Shown here: piece after piece, positions 1 through 8,915 of the stretch
Layout of the letters: each line of letters begins with the position of its first letter
Position numbering within the stretch: the stretch's first letter is position 1
Assembly: GCF_004120195.1 (NCBI RefSeq)
Contig: NZ_SCHN01000018.1
Coordinates: forward strand, 1-64,000
Reading direction: 5' to 3'
Length of the DNA stretch: 64,000 nucleotides
Source of the DNA: Enterovibrio baiacu
GTDB taxonomy: Bacteria; Pseudomonadota; Gammaproteobacteria; Enterobacterales; Vibrionaceae
Translations under genes and position numbers: made by a program
The notes under the pieces: generated by a model
Database searches by the model: none
The model's input: only the letters and a program-made list of their open reading frames with translations
What the model was told of the DNA's origin: nothing

Positions 1-1688
1 GTTATGCACCAGGCATCGAGACCACCACAGGTCCACTTGGCCAAGGCATCACCAATGCGGTAGGCATGGCGATGGCAGAGAAATCTCTGGCCGCGCAATT
101 TAACCGTGAAGGCCACGACATCGTTGACCACAACACTTATGTGTTCTTGGGCGACGGCTGTTTGATGGAAGGCATTTCTCACGAAGCTTGTTCACTGGCG
201 GGTACGCTAGGTTTGGGCAAGCTGGTCGCATTCTGGGATGACAACGGTATCTCTATCGACGGTCACGTAGAAGGCTGGTTCACTGACGACACACCTAAGC
301 GTTTCGAAGCGTACGGCTGGCATGTTATTCCGGCTGTTGATGGTCACGATGCTGACGCAATCAATGCCGCTATCGAAGCTGCGAAAGCAGAAACTGGTCG
401 TCCTACTTTGATTTGTACCAAAACCGTTATCGGTTTCGGTTCACCAAACAAAGCGGGCACACACGATTGTCACGGCGCACCATTGGGCGCAGATGAAATC
501 GCAGCAACTCGTCAACAGCTTGGTTGGGAACACGGTCCGTTTGAGATCCCTGCGGATATCTACGGTAAGTGGGACGCGAAAGAAGCGGGTGCAGCGAAAG
601 AGTCTTCTTGGAACGAGAAGCTGGCTGCGTATGAAGCGGCTTACCCAGAGCTTGCGGCTGAGTTCAAGCGTCGAGTAAACGGCGACTTGCCTGCAGAATG
701 GGAAGCGAAAGCCAACCAAATCATTGCTGACCTGCAAGCAAATCCTGCAAACATTGCATCACGTAAAGCGTCTCAAAACGCACTAGAAGCGTTTGGCGCG
801 ATGCTCCCTGAGTTCATGGGCGGCTCTGCTGACCTTGCGCCTTCAAACCTGACCATGTGGTCTGGTTCAAAAGCGGTAACGGCTGACGATGCGTCAGGCA
901 ACTACGTTCACTACGGTGTGCGCGAGTTCGGCATGACAGCAATCATCAACGGTATCGCACTGCACGGTGGTTTCGTGCCTTACGGTGCAACCTTCCTGAT
1001 GTTCATGGAATACGCACGTAACGCAATGCGCATGGCTGCACTGATGAAAATTCAGAACATCCAAGTGTACACCCATGACTCAATTGGTCTGGGTGAAGAT
1101 GGCCCAACACACCAACCTGTTGAGCAAATCGCATCACTGCGCCTAACGCCAAACATGAGCACATGGCGTCCGTGTGACCAAGTAGAATCTGCGGTTGCAT
1201 GGAAACTGGCTATCGAGCGTAAAGATGGCCCAACGTCGCTGATCTTCTCTCGTCAAAACTTGGCGCAGCAAGATCGCTCTGCTGAGCAAGTGGCTGATAT
1301 CGCGAAGGGCGGTTACGTCCTGAAAGATTGCGCAGGTAAGCCTGACCTCATCTTGATTGCGACCGGTTCTGAAGTGGAACTTGCAGTTGAAGCTGCAGCG
1401 CAACTGTCTGCTGATGGCAAGCAAGTACGCGTTGTTTCTATGCCTGCAACTGACGTGTTCGACAAGCAAGACGCAGCGTACCGTGAGTCAGTGCTTCCTT
1501 CAGACGTGACTGCACGTGTTGCGATTGAAGCAGGTATTGCTGACTTCTGGTACAAGTACGTGGGCTTCGACGGCCGTATCATCGGCATGCACACCTTCGG
1601 CGAATCTGCACCTGCTGGTGAGCTGTTCAAGATGTTCGGTTTCACCGTTGAAAACGTGGTTGAAACGGCGAAAGAGCTGCTTGCGTAA
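1..1688 (+). CDS. tkt: Transketolase, 5'-truncated by the window edge
   Basis: Thiamine-diphosphate enzyme of the non-oxidative pentose phosphate pathway that moves two-carbon ketol units between sugar phosphates in the cytosol. The frame is open from base 3 and begins inside the conserved [13 protein letters not shown] segment, so roughly the first 100 residues lie outside the window. An ATG at 66 is internal and is not the start. The ThDP-binding GDGCLMEG motif lies near base 150 and continues into [10 protein letters not shown]. The pyrimidine domain and the C-terminal domain ([15 protein letters not shown]) are intact up to the TAA at 1686. epd, pgk and fbaA follow in the usual gammaproteobacterial order. 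A strong terminator separates it from epd. Confidence 0.97.
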   Translation, partial: YAPGIETTTGPLGQGITNAVGMAMAEKSLAAQFNREGHDIVDHNTYVFLGDGCLMEGISHEACSLAGTLGLGKLVAFWDDNGISIDGHVEGWFTDDTPKRFEAYGWHVIPAVDGHDADAINAAIEAAKAETGRPTLICTKTVIGFGSPNKAGTHDCHGAPLGADEIAATRQQLGWEHGPFEIPADIYGKWDAKEAGAAKESSWNEKLAAYEAAYPELAAEFKRRVNGDLPAEWEAKANQIIADLQANPANIASRKASQNALEAFGAMLPEFMGGSADLAPSNLTMWSGSKAVTADDASGNYVHYGVREFGMTAIINGIALHGGFVPYGATFLMFMEYARNAMRMAALMKIQNIQVYTHDSIGLGEDGPTHQPVEQIASLRLTPNMSTWRPCDQVESAVAWKLAIERKDGPTSLIFSRQNLAQQDRSAEQVADIAKGGYVLKDCAGKPDLILIATGSEVELAVEAAAQLSADGKQVRVVSMPATDVFDKQDAAYRESVLPSDVTARVAIEAGIADFWYKYVGFDGRIIGMHTFGESAPAGELFKMFGFTVENVVETAKELLA

Positions 1689-1706
1689 TAGCAAGGTAGT
1701 GACAAT

Positions 1707-1738
1707 AAAAACCGAGCCAGTGGGCTCGGTTTTTTTTC
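1707..1738 (+). terminator. Rho-independent terminator after tkt
   Basis: The stem ACCGAGCC pairs with GGCTCGGT around a CAGTG-like loop and is followed by a run of eight T. It ends the tkt transcript 20 bases after the stop codon. Confidence 0.9.
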
Positions 1739-1916
1739 GGTTGAAAAGAGCGTATTGCGATTGAATTGCGTAGGGAATAAGGAAAGAAACAGTGCACTTT
1801 GTTTGGCGTACGCCATGAAAGCGCTTGCTTCTGGTTGATACGATTCTACGGATGCGATTGTGATCCGTATCATGTAATATCTAGGACAATAAATTCGTGT
1901 TAGGACACAGGGTGCA

Positions 1917-2957
1917 ATGCTTAAGGTAGCGATCAATGGATTTGGGCGTATCGGCCGCAATGTTTTACGCGCCGTATATGAAAGTGGAAAAAGTCAGCAA
2001 ATTAAAGTGGTGGCGGTGAATGAACTTGCCCAGCCTGATGCGATGGCTCATCTTCTGCAATATGACACCAGTCATGGGCGATTCCAGAAAAAAATCACCA
2101 ATAATCAGGAACACCTCTACGTCCATCATCAAGACGGTGACTACGATACCATTCGCCTTCTTCACTTGTCTGATATCGAACTGCTCCCTTGGCGCGACCT
2201 AGACATTGATATCGTGCTCGATTGCACCGGTGTTTACGGTAACCGCGAACACGGCCAAGCACATATTGATGCGGGGGCTAAGAAAGTCCTGTTTTCCCAC
2301 CCGGGCAGCAATGATCTTGATAACACCATCATCTTTGGTGTGAATGAAGACACATTAACCGCCTCTGACCTTATCGTTTCAAACGGCTCTTGCACCACAA
2401 ACTGTATTGTTCCCGTGATAAAAGTACTGGATGAGCAGTTCGGTATTGAGTCGGGTACAATCACAACAATTCACTCTTCAATGAATGATCAGCAGGTAAT
2501 TGATGCATATCATCCAGATTTGCGACGCACACGTGCTGCAAGTCAGTCTATTATTCCTGTCGATACGAAATTGCATTTGGGAATTGGAAGAATATTTCCG
2601 AAATTTTCTGACAAATTCGAAGCGATTTCGGTTAGAGTGCCAACAATTAACGTCACTGCAATGGACTTAAGTGTCACAGTTAACACAAAAGTGAAAGTTA
2701 ATGACGTAAATCAATCACTCGAAGAGGCTGCTCGGTGTACATTGAACGGCATCGTCGATTATACCGAGGCGCCATTAGTCTCGATTGACTTTAACCATGA
2801 CCCCCACAGCGCCATTGTCGATGGCTCGCAAACCCGGGTGAGTAACCACAATTTGGTGAAAATGCTGGTGTGGTGCGACAACGAGTGGGGATTTGCTAAC
2901 CGGATGTTAGACACCGCGTTAGCCATGGAAGCAGTTTCCAGTGGCTCGAAGGCTTGA
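1917..2957 (+). CDS. epd: D-erythrose-4-phosphate dehydrogenase
   Basis: NAD-dependent oxidation of erythrose 4-phosphate to 4-phosphoerythronate, the first step of the DXP-independent branch of pyridoxal phosphate synthesis. The 346-residue protein has the GAPDH-family NAD motif [11 protein letters not shown] at residues 6-16 and the catalytic SCTTNC with Cys159. Epd rather than GapA is supported by the position between tkt and pgk and by overall likeness to E. coli Epd (about 339 residues). The ATG at 1917 has only a weak ribosome site. A stretch near 2590-2720 is richer in A/T and less codon-optimised than the flanking glycolytic genes, as expected for a low-expression enzyme. pgk starts 69 bases downstream with no terminator seen between them, so the two are probably cotranscribed. 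pdxJ, in the same pathway, lies in this window at 24.3 kb. Confidence 0.93.
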   Translation: MLKVAINGFGRIGRNVLRAVYESGKSQQIKVVAVNELAQPDAMAHLLQYDTSHGRFQKKITNNQEHLYVHHQDGDYDTIRLLHLSDIELLPWRDLDIDIVLDCTGVYGNREHGQAHIDAGAKKVLFSHPGSNDLDNTIIFGVNEDTLTASDLIVSNGSCTTNCIVPVIKVLDEQFGIESGTITTIHSSMNDQQVIDAYHPDLRRTRAASQSIIPVDTKLHLGIGRIFPKFSDKFEAISVRVPTINVTAMDLSVTVNTKVKVNDVNQSLEEAARCTLNGIVDYTEAPLVSIDFNHDPHSAIVDGSQTRVSNHNLVKMLVWCDNEWGFANRMLDTALAMEAVSSGSKA

Positions 2958-3026
2958 GTCACGGCTTTTACTCAGTAAGAGCTAAAGCAAATTTTTTAAT
3001 TTTTGCAACTTAGAGAGAGGACGAAA

Positions 3027-4190
3027 ATGTCTGTAATTAAAATGACTGATCTGGATCTGGCTGGCAAACGCGTATTTATCCGTGCTGATCTGAACGTACC
3101 AGTTAAAGATGGCAAAGTAACTTCTGACGCACGTATCCTAGCGTCAATCCCAACCATCCAAGCTTGCCTAGATGCTGGCGCGAAAGTGATGGTAACTTCT
3201 CACCTTGGTCGTCCAACTGAAGGCGAGTACGCGGAAGAGTTCTCTCTACAACCTGTTGTTAACTACCTAAACGATGCACTTGCGTGTGACGTTAAACTGG
3301 CGAAAGACTACCTGAACGGCCTAGAGCTGAATGCGGGTGAGCTGGTTGTTCTAGAAAACGTTCGCTTTAACAAAGGCGAGAAGAAGAACGAAGACGAACT
3401 GTCTAAAGCATACGCTGCACTGTGTGACGTATTCGTGATGGATGCATTCGGTACTGCGCACCGCGCACAAGCATCTACCTACGGCGTAGGCGTATTCGCA
3501 CCTATCGCATGTGCGGGCCCTCTTCTAGCGGCTGAACTTGAAGCACTAGGTAAAGCAATGGACAACCCAGAGCGTCCATTGGTTGCTATCGTTGGTGGTT
3601 CTAAAGTTTCTACTAAACTGACCGTTCTTGAGTCTCTATCTAAAATCGCTGACCAATTGGTTGTTGGCGGTGGTATCGCGAACACCTTCATCGCAGCGGA
3701 AGGCCACAACGTAGGTAAGTCTCTTTACGAAGCTGACCTGGTTGAAACGGCTCAGAAACTGATGAAAGAGTGTGCGATTCCAGTAGCAACTGACGTTGCA
3801 TGTGCAAAAGCATTCGACGAAAACGCAGAAGCTGAAATCAAAAACGTTGCAGACGTTCAAGATGACGACATGATTTTCGACCTAGGTCCTCAATCAACTG
3901 CAGCGCTTGCTGAAATCATCGGCGCAGCGAAAACCATCCTTTGGAACGGCCCTGTAGGCGTATTCGAATTCAAGAACTTCGAAGCGGGTACTGCTGGTAT
4001 CTCTAAAGCAATCGCTGAGTCTGCAGGTTTCTCTGTAGCGGGCGGTGGTGACACGCTAGCAGCTATCGACAAGTTCGGTATCAAAGCGGATGTTTCTTAC
4101 ATCTCTACTGGCGGTGGTGCATTCCTAGAGTTCGTTGAAGGTAAAGTACTTCCAGCTGTTGAAATGCTAGAAGCACGCGCTAAAGCGTAA
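3027..4190 (+). CDS. pgk: Phosphoglycerate kinase
   Basis: Transfers phosphate from 1,3-bisphosphoglycerate to ADP, the first ATP-forming step of glycolysis; cytosolic. The start was set at the ATG at 3027 because GAGAGAGG lies just upstream and the product then begins [14 protein letters not shown], giving 387 residues, the family length. A TTG eight codons earlier is not needed. The RADLNVP and HLGRP substrate motifs and the C-terminal GGGDTLAAI nucleotide loop are all present. Codon use is strongly biased (CTA for Leu, CGT for Arg, AAC, GAC), as expected for a highly expressed gene. A terminator follows before fbaA, so the two genes are separable transcripts. Confidence 0.97.
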   Translation: MSVIKMTDLDLAGKRVFIRADLNVPVKDGKVTSDARILASIPTIQACLDAGAKVMVTSHLGRPTEGEYAEEFSLQPVVNYLNDALACDVKLAKDYLNGLELNAGELVVLENVRFNKGEKKNEDELSKAYAALCDVFVMDAFGTAHRAQASTYGVGVFAPIACAGPLLAAELEALGKAMDNPERPLVAIVGGSKVSTKLTVLESLSKIADQLVVGGGIANTFIAAEGHNVGKSLYEADLVETAQKLMKECAIPVATDVACAKAFDENAEAEIKNVADVQDDDMIFDLGPQSTAALAEIIGAAKTILWNGPVGVFEFKNFEAGTAGISKAIAESAGFSVAGGGDTLAAIDKFGIKADVSYISTGGGAFLEFVEGKVLPAVEMLEARAKA

Positions 4191-4197
4191 TTCGTGA

Positions 4198-4227
4198 AAC
4201 GGAGGTGATTAGCCTCCGTTTTTTTAT
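4198..4227 (+). terminator. Terminator after pgk
   Basis: AACGGAGG pairs with CCTCCGTT across a short TGATTAG loop, followed by seven T. It lies 8 bases after the pgk stop. Confidence 0.9.
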
Positions 4228-4322
4228 GTGTCTTTCGCCGAGAATTATGCGTGAAGATGCATACACCAAATGCAAAAATTAATGTGTTTGGAGAGACGTT
4301 TGGGTACAATGCGCAGCGCTGA

Positions 4323-4338
4323 TCGCAAACGTTTGCCG
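4323..4338. promoter_or_regulatory. Perfect 12-bp palindrome, LacI-family (PurR/Cra-like) operator candidate
   Basis: GCAAACGTTTGC at 4325-4336 is a perfect palindrome. Its core is identical to the centre of the E. coli PurR operator consensus and it also resembles other LacI-family sites such as Cra. It lies about 82 bases upstream of the fbaA ATG in a 190-base intergenic region. Which regulator binds is an inference. Confidence 0.45.
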
Positions 4339-4417
4339 ATTTAGCCGAGTTGGTTGGATTATGGCCAGCTTGGTAAATGATTCATTCAAAGACAACAGAG
4401 TAAATAGGACTATTGTT

Positions 4418-5494
4418 ATGTCTAAGATTTTTGATTTTGTAAAACCTGGCGTTATCTCTGGTGACGACGTACAGAAAGTGTTTGAAATTGCTAAAGAGCA
4501 CAAGTTCGCTCTTCCTGCGGTAAACGTAGTAAACACTGACTCAATCAACGGTGTGCTAGAAGCAGCTTCTAAAGTGAAAGCGCCAGTTGTTGTTCAGTTC
4601 TCTAACGGCGGTGCTGGTTTCTTCGCGGGTAAAGGCGTGAAACTAGAAGGCCAAGGTGCACAAATCCTTGGTGCAATCGCAGGTGCTAAATACGTTCACG
4701 CTGTTGCGGAAGCGTACGGTGTTCCAGTTATCCTTCACACTGACCACGCTGCGAAGAAACTTCTTCCTTGGATCGACGGTCTTCTAGACGCGGGTGAAGC
4801 GCACTTCGAAGCAACAGGTAAGCCACTGTTCTCTTCTCACATGATTGACCTGTCAGAAGAAACGCTAGAAGAAAACATCGAAATCTGTGCAGCTTACCTA
4901 GCGCGCATGGAAAAGATGGGTATGACGCTAGAAATCGAACTAGGTTGTACTGGTGGTGAAGAAGACGGCGTAGACAACTCTCACATGGACGCGTCTGAGC
5001 TATACACTTCTCCTGAAGACGTTGCATACGCATACGAGAAACTGAGCGCAATCAGCCCACGTTTCACTATCGCAGCATCTTTCGGTAACGTACACGGTGT
5101 TTACCAAGCTGGTAACGTTGTACTGACGCCAACCATCCTACGTGATTCACAAGCGTACTGTGCTGAGAAATTCGGCATCGCACCTAACGCTCTGAACTTC
5201 GTATTCCACGGTGGTTCTGGTTCTTCTGAAGCAGAAATCCAAGAGTCTATCGGCTACGGTGTTATCAAAATGAACATCGATACTGATACTCAGTGGGCGA
5301 CTTGGGATGGTATCCGTACTTACGAAGCTGAAAACCACGATTTCCTACAAGGTCAAATCGGTAACCCAACTGGCGAATCTGCGCCAAACAAGAAGTACTA
5401 CGATCCACGCGTATGGCTACGCGCTGGTCAAGCTTCAATGGTTACTCGCCTAGAGAAAGCATTTGCTGACCTGAACGCAATCGACGTTCTGTAA
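4418..5494 (+). CDS. fbaA: Fructose-bisphosphate aldolase, class II
   Basis: Zinc-dependent aldol cleavage of fructose 1,6-bisphosphate to dihydroxyacetone phosphate and glyceraldehyde 3-phosphate. The start at 4418 gives MSKIFDFVKPGV and 358 residues, matching the class II FbaA family; an in-frame ATG at 4361 would add a non-conserved 19-residue leader. The metal and active-site segment ILHTDHAAKK is present, and the class II signature GCTGGEEDGVDN follows. Codon use is strongly biased, like pgk. Its own terminator follows, then mscS, as in E. coli where yggB/mscS is the neighbour of fbaA. Confidence 0.97.
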   Translation: MSKIFDFVKPGVISGDDVQKVFEIAKEHKFALPAVNVVNTDSINGVLEAASKVKAPVVVQFSNGGAGFFAGKGVKLEGQGAQILGAIAGAKYVHAVAEAYGVPVILHTDHAAKKLLPWIDGLLDAGEAHFEATGKPLFSSHMIDLSEETLEENIEICAAYLARMEKMGMTLEIELGCTGGEEDGVDNSHMDASELYTSPEDVAYAYEKLSAISPRFTIAASFGNVHGVYQAGNVVLTPTILRDSQAYCAEKFGIAPNALNFVFHGGSGSSEAEIQESIGYGVIKMNIDTDTQWATWDGIRTYEAENHDFLQGQIGNPTGESAPNKKYYDPRVWLRAGQASMVTRLEKAFADLNAIDVL

Positions 5495-5530
5495 GTTCGT
5501 TTTTTAAAAAAAACGGATTACAAATCTCTC

Positions 5531-5559
5531 AAAACCCGCTAAATTTAGCGGGTTTTTTT
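5531..5559 (+). terminator. Terminator after fbaA
   Basis: AAACCCGCTAAA pairs with TTTAGCGGGTTT, followed by T residues. It lies about 37 bases after the fbaA stop. Confidence 0.9.
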
Positions 5560-5652
5560 GTGGCTGAAATTTAGTCATGTGACCAAGCCAATTCTGATTG
5601 CAGGGGACTGCGGTAGGAGTTGGCTTGTGTGATCTTAAGTTGAGAGAAAGAG

Positions 5653-6564
5653 ATGACTGAGCAAAATGCAATTCAGGCTGTTGAAGACACAGCAAATGAA
5701 GCAATGAATTGGTTAGCGTCAAACCATGAACTGATGATTCAGTATGGCGTGAATATTGTTACCGCAATCATGATCATGCTTGTGGGTAATTGGGTTGTTA
5801 AGAAAGTCGCTGGCTCTGTAGCCGTTGTGCTGAAAAAACGTGAGTTGGACCAATCCGTCGTCGATTTTATCGAGAACTTGGTTCGCTACGTGATGTTTAC
5901 CATTGTACTGATTGCTGCTCTAGGTCGTGTTGGCGTTGAAACTGCGTCAATCGTTGCGGTTATCGGTGCGGCAGGTCTTGCTATCGGTCTTGCGCTTCAA
6001 GGTTCGCTGTCTAACTTTGCGGCAGGTGTTCTGATTGTGACGTTCCGTCCATTCAAGTCTGGCGACCACGTAGAAGTGGGCGGTGTATCAGGTTCAGTTG
6101 CGTCTATTCAGATCTTCTCGACCATCTTGACCACACCAGACAATAAAATGGTTGTCGTGCCTAATGGCACCGTGATCTCTAGCCCTATCACTAACTACTC
6201 GCGCCATGATACACGTCGCATTGATTTCGTTATCGGTGTGTCTTACAAGGCTGATCTTAAGAAGACCAAAGAAGTGCTAACGCGTATTGTGAAAGCTGAC
6301 CCGCGTGTTCTGCAAGATCCTGAGCCAACGATTGGTGTGCATGCATTGATGGACTCTTCAGTGAACTTCGTTGTTCGCCCTTGGGTAAACACGGCTGATT
6401 ACTGGGCAACGTACTTCGACTTGATGCAAGCCATTAAAGAAGGCCTAGACGAAGCGGGTATCGAAATTCCATTCCCACAAATGGATGTGCATTACCACGC
6501 TGCGGCTGCAGAAGTGAAGGCGAAAGCCAACGCTGAGAAACAACCGGTTGCTGAAGCGGTTTAA
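5653..6564 (+). CDS. mscS: Small-conductance mechanosensitive channel MscS, first copy
   Basis: Inner-membrane heptameric channel that opens on membrane tension and releases solutes on osmotic downshock. The 303-residue protein has three predicted membrane segments at about 30-50, 75-95 and 100-130. The third contains the glycine/alanine-packed pore helix GLAIGLALQGSLSNFAAG. The cytoplasmic beta domain has VVVPNGTVISSPITNYSR, and the end has the family PFPQMDVHYH. E. coli MscS has 286 residues; this copy carries a longer lysine- and alanine-rich tail. It sits directly after fbaA, the conserved position of the original gene. A paralogue follows downstream. Confidence 0.95.
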   Translation: MTEQNAIQAVEDTANEAMNWLASNHELMIQYGVNIVTAIMIMLVGNWVVKKVAGSVAVVLKKRELDQSVVDFIENLVRYVMFTIVLIAALGRVGVETASIVAVIGAAGLAIGLALQGSLSNFAAGVLIVTFRPFKSGDHVEVGGVSGSVASIQIFSTILTTPDNKMVVVPNGTVISSPITNYSRHDTRRIDFVIGVSYKADLKKTKEVLTRIVKADPRVLQDPEPTIGVHALMDSSVNFVVRPWVNTADYWATYFDLMQAIKEGLDEAGIEIPFPQMDVHYHAAAAEVKAKANAEKQPVAEAV

Positions 6565-6580
6565 TCCCTCGCATCCTGAG

Positions 6581-6612
6581 AAAAAGCCCTGCAAATATGC
6601 GGGGCTTTTTTA
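6581..6612 (+). terminator. Terminator after the first mscS
   Basis: AAAAAGCCCTGC pairs with GCGGGGCTTTTT around AAATAT, ending in T residues. Confidence 0.88.
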
Positions 6613-6667
6613 TATCTATGACACAGATAAGTCACAAAAAGATCAGTTCGCATGTTTTAAATTTGAG

Positions 6668-6693
6668 ACAGTTTTTATTGCTGCTTAAACTGT
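6668..6693. repeat. Inverted repeat upstream of the second mscS
   Basis: ACAGTTT, 12 bases, then AAACTGT. A third ACAGTTTAC occurs at about 6770, closer to the gene. It lies 113 bases upstream of the second mscS start and could be a protein-binding site; no regulator is assigned. Confidence 0.35.
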
Positions 6694-6805
6694 AAACTCT
6701 CTCCTGATTTTTACCTGTGACAAATTACCAGGTAGTTGGGGTGCGATTGCTCTCGAGCGTATCTCAGGACAGTTTACGTAAATTACAAACATCAAGGACA
6801 TTGCA

Positions 6806-7639
6806 ATGGAAGATGCAACTCAAGGTGCGGTCACCTGGTTCACTGAAAACCAAGACCTCCTGCTTCAATATGCGGTAAATGCTATTTCCGCCATTCTTAT
6901 TCTTATCGTCGGTAACTGGGTCGTTAAGAAAATCGCTAACGCCATCGCTAAAATGATGCGCAAAAAACAACTCGATGACAGCGTTGTTGAATTCGTTCAC
7001 TCTTTTGTTCGTTACCTACTTTTCGTCATCGTTATCATTGCTGCGTTGGGTAAACTTGGCGTTCAAACTGCGTCAGTGGTTGCTGTTATCGGTGCCGCGG
7101 GTTTGGCTGTTGGTCTTGCACTTCAAGGCTCGCTATCTAACTTTGCAGCGGGTGTACTGATTGTTGCATTCCGTCCGTTCAAGTCTGGCGACTACGTTGA
7201 GGTTGCTGGAGTAGCAGGTTCTGTTGAATCTATCCAAATCTTCTCTACCGTACTGACTACGCCTGACAACAAAATGATCGTTGTGCCTAACGGTGGCGTT
7301 ATCTCAAGCCCAATCACTAACTACTCACGCCACAACACACGTCGTATCGACTACGTGATTGGCGTGTCTTATAGTGCTGACCTGAAGAAAACCAAAGAAG
7401 TGTTGGCGCGTGTTATTGCTGCAGAATCTCGTATTCTTCCAACGCCAGAGCCAACCATTGGTGTGGTAGAGCTTGCGGATTCTTCTGTAAACCTTGTTGT
7501 TCGCCCTTGGGTGAAAACAGCGGATTACTGGGGCGTGTACTTTGACCTTCTTCAAGCTATCAAAGAAGAGCTTGATAACGAAGGCATCGAAATTCCGTTC
7601 CCACAAATGGACGTTCACGTTCAGAAAAACGACGCATAA
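6806..7639 (+). CDS. MscS-family mechanosensitive channel, second tandem copy
   Basis: Inner-membrane tension-gated channel, 277 residues, clearly homologous to the adjacent copy over its whole length. It shares GLALQGSLSNFAAG in the pore helix, the FRPFKSGDYVEV hinge, VVPNGGVISSPITNYSRH and the C-terminal FPQMDVHV. It lacks the long tail of the first copy. The two genes have separate terminators and a 241-base spacer with its own inverted repeat, so they are probably controlled independently. The divergence between the copies, especially at the N terminus and in the tail, argues for an old duplication. Gating differences cannot be predicted from sequence. Confidence 0.93.
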   Translation: MEDATQGAVTWFTENQDLLLQYAVNAISAILILIVGNWVVKKIANAIAKMMRKKQLDDSVVEFVHSFVRYLLFVIVIIAALGKLGVQTASVVAVIGAAGLAVGLALQGSLSNFAAGVLIVAFRPFKSGDYVEVAGVAGSVESIQIFSTVLTTPDNKMIVVPNGGVISSPITNYSRHNTRRIDYVIGVSYSADLKKTKEVLARVIAAESRILPTPEPTIGVVELADSSVNLVVRPWVKTADYWGVYFDLLQAIKEELDNEGIEIPFPQMDVHVQKNDA

Positions 7640-7659
7640 TGTAGTCTGTTTTTCCTAGA

Positions 7660-7698
7660 AAACGCCAGCAACCCCATTGGGTTGCTGGCGTTTTTTTG
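7660..7698 (+). terminator. Terminator after the second mscS
   Basis: A long stem: AACGCCAGCAACC pairs with GGTTGCTGGCGTT, followed by seven T. Confidence 0.92.
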
Positions 7699-8002
7699 TC
7701 TTTTGTTTGTGTGATTTGAGTTTATACCATCCATATAGCCTTAGTGTGTCGGCGGCGCGTTGAGGGATTAACCCTTGATCGAGTTAAAACAATTGAGGGC
7801 GCGCTAAGGAATTTTCTTGCGTAGACGCGAAGGCTTTCCTAATTTGCGTATCTGAGGTGATGTCCCTAGCTTCTTTGAGGTGTGAGCTTCTGTTTGAAGC
7901 GTTGAGCTTGTTCATCAAGCATGACTTTGATGTGGTGATGGGAATTTTCGACGGCATACAGTTAAGAGATAGCAGCGCGTTTAAATAGAAGGAATTTGAT
8001 TT
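7699..8002. other. Intergenic region before gcvH
   Basis: About 300 bases with no convincing gene. A minus-strand open frame overlaps the gcvH start and is not credible. The tandem-aptamer landmarks of a glycine riboswitch were looked for and not recognised. The gcvH ribosome site GAAGGAA lies at the end of the region. Confidence 0.5.
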
Positions 8003-8398
8003 ATGAGCAATATCCCATCTGAGCTGAAATTTACGGCTTCTCACGAGTGGGTACGACCTGAAGGTGACGGCGTCTATTCCGTGGGGATTTCAGACCATGC
8101 ACAAGCCCTGCTTGGCGACATGGTGTTTGTTGACTTGCCAGACGTTGGTGACACGGTTGATGCGGGCGATGATTGTGCCGTTGCTGAATCCGTTAAGGCT
8201 GCTTCGGATATTTACACACCGCTGACAGGCGAAATCGTTGCGGTGAATGAAGATTTGGAAGGTTCGCCAGAATTGGTTAACTCAGACCCATACGGTGATG
8301 GATGGCTGTTCCAGATCCGCATCTCAGATAGCTCAGAAATTGATGAGTTGATGGATGCAGAAGCGTATACCGATGCGATTGAAGAAGACGACGAGTAA
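8003..8398 (+). CDS. gcvH: Glycine cleavage system H protein
   Basis: Lipoyl carrier that shuttles the aminomethyl group between the P, T and L proteins of the glycine cleavage complex; cytosolic. The 131 residues match the family length. The lipoylation site is Lys65 in AESVKAASD, preceded by the conserved [12 protein letters not shown]. The C terminus is acidic (EEDDE). AAGGAATTTGATTT precedes the ATG. No gcvT, gcvP or glycine riboswitch is visible nearby, so this is a stand-alone gene between two terminators. The partners are presumably elsewhere in the genome. Confidence 0.93.
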   Translation: MSNIPSELKFTASHEWVRPEGDGVYSVGISDHAQALLGDMVFVDLPDVGDTVDAGDDCAVAESVKAASDIYTPLTGEIVAVNEDLEGSPELVNSDPYGDGWLFQIRISDSSEIDELMDAEAYTDAIEEDDE

Positions 8399-8415
8399 GG
8401 TTGCTTTTTCGAGAT

Positions 8416-8446
8416 AAAAAAACACCGCGAATGTCGCGGTGTTTTT
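8416..8446. terminator. Bidirectional terminator between gcvH and a convergent small gene
   Basis: AACACCGCGA pairs with TCGCGGTGTT around ATG, with A residues before and T residues after, so it can act in both directions. Confidence 0.88.
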
Positions 8447-8496
8447 GATCAAGCGATATGCCTAAATAGACACTCAAAATTTGGCGTTCCACGCCC

Positions 8497-8700
8497 CTAG
8501 TGCTGCTGTTTCAAACGTTTAATTTCTGCATTGATTTCACTGACCGTACGGTAGTGTTCAATGTCTGCATTAGACTGTGCTTGCACCATTCCTTGATGAA
8601 ATTCGAAATCTCCTCGACCATCGATATAAATACGTCCTTGAAACAAACGGTAGACGTGTTTAGCTATCATGGTAGGGACATAACGATTAAACATCCGCAT
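8497..8700 (-). CDS. Small hypothetical protein, 67 residues
   Basis: Function not recognised. The minus-strand ATG at 8700 is preceded by AAAAAGGAATTACGTA, a good ribosome site at proper spacing, and the gene ends just before a bidirectional terminator; both support a real gene. The product is basic at the start (MRMFNRYVPTMIAKHVYRLF), with a middle IYIDGRGDFEF and a charged helical end (SEINAEIKRLKQQ). No signal peptide or membrane segment is seen. A conserved cytosolic vibrio protein is plausible but not established. Confidence 0.6.
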   Translation of the reverse strand: MRMFNRYVPTMIAKHVYRLFQGRIYIDGRGDFEFHQGMVQAQSNADIEHYRTVSEINAEIKRLKQQH

Positions 8701-8915
8701 TACGTAATTCCTTTTTCGTTTTTATGTCCGTGCCTCACGGCACTGCTAGCCAACCGCTTAAAGTGCAGAGCAAGATTCTGCATTTTTGGCGGGCGGCATT
8801 ATAACGATGCAGTGATGACCACAATGTGACATACAAGGCACTTGCCCAAGAAAAATAGAAAGACTTGTACGAATAAGCGATTGGTCACATTCCAGAAAGT
8901 TAGACAGACGTTGTG

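Noticed and set aside
1313-1960. 215-codon minus-strand frame across the tkt end
   Set aside because: A shadow of tkt and the intergenic terminator; no start signal and atypical protein.
7699-8002. Glycine riboswitch before gcvH
   Set aside because: No tandem aptamer landmarks recognised by reading; a covariance search would decide.
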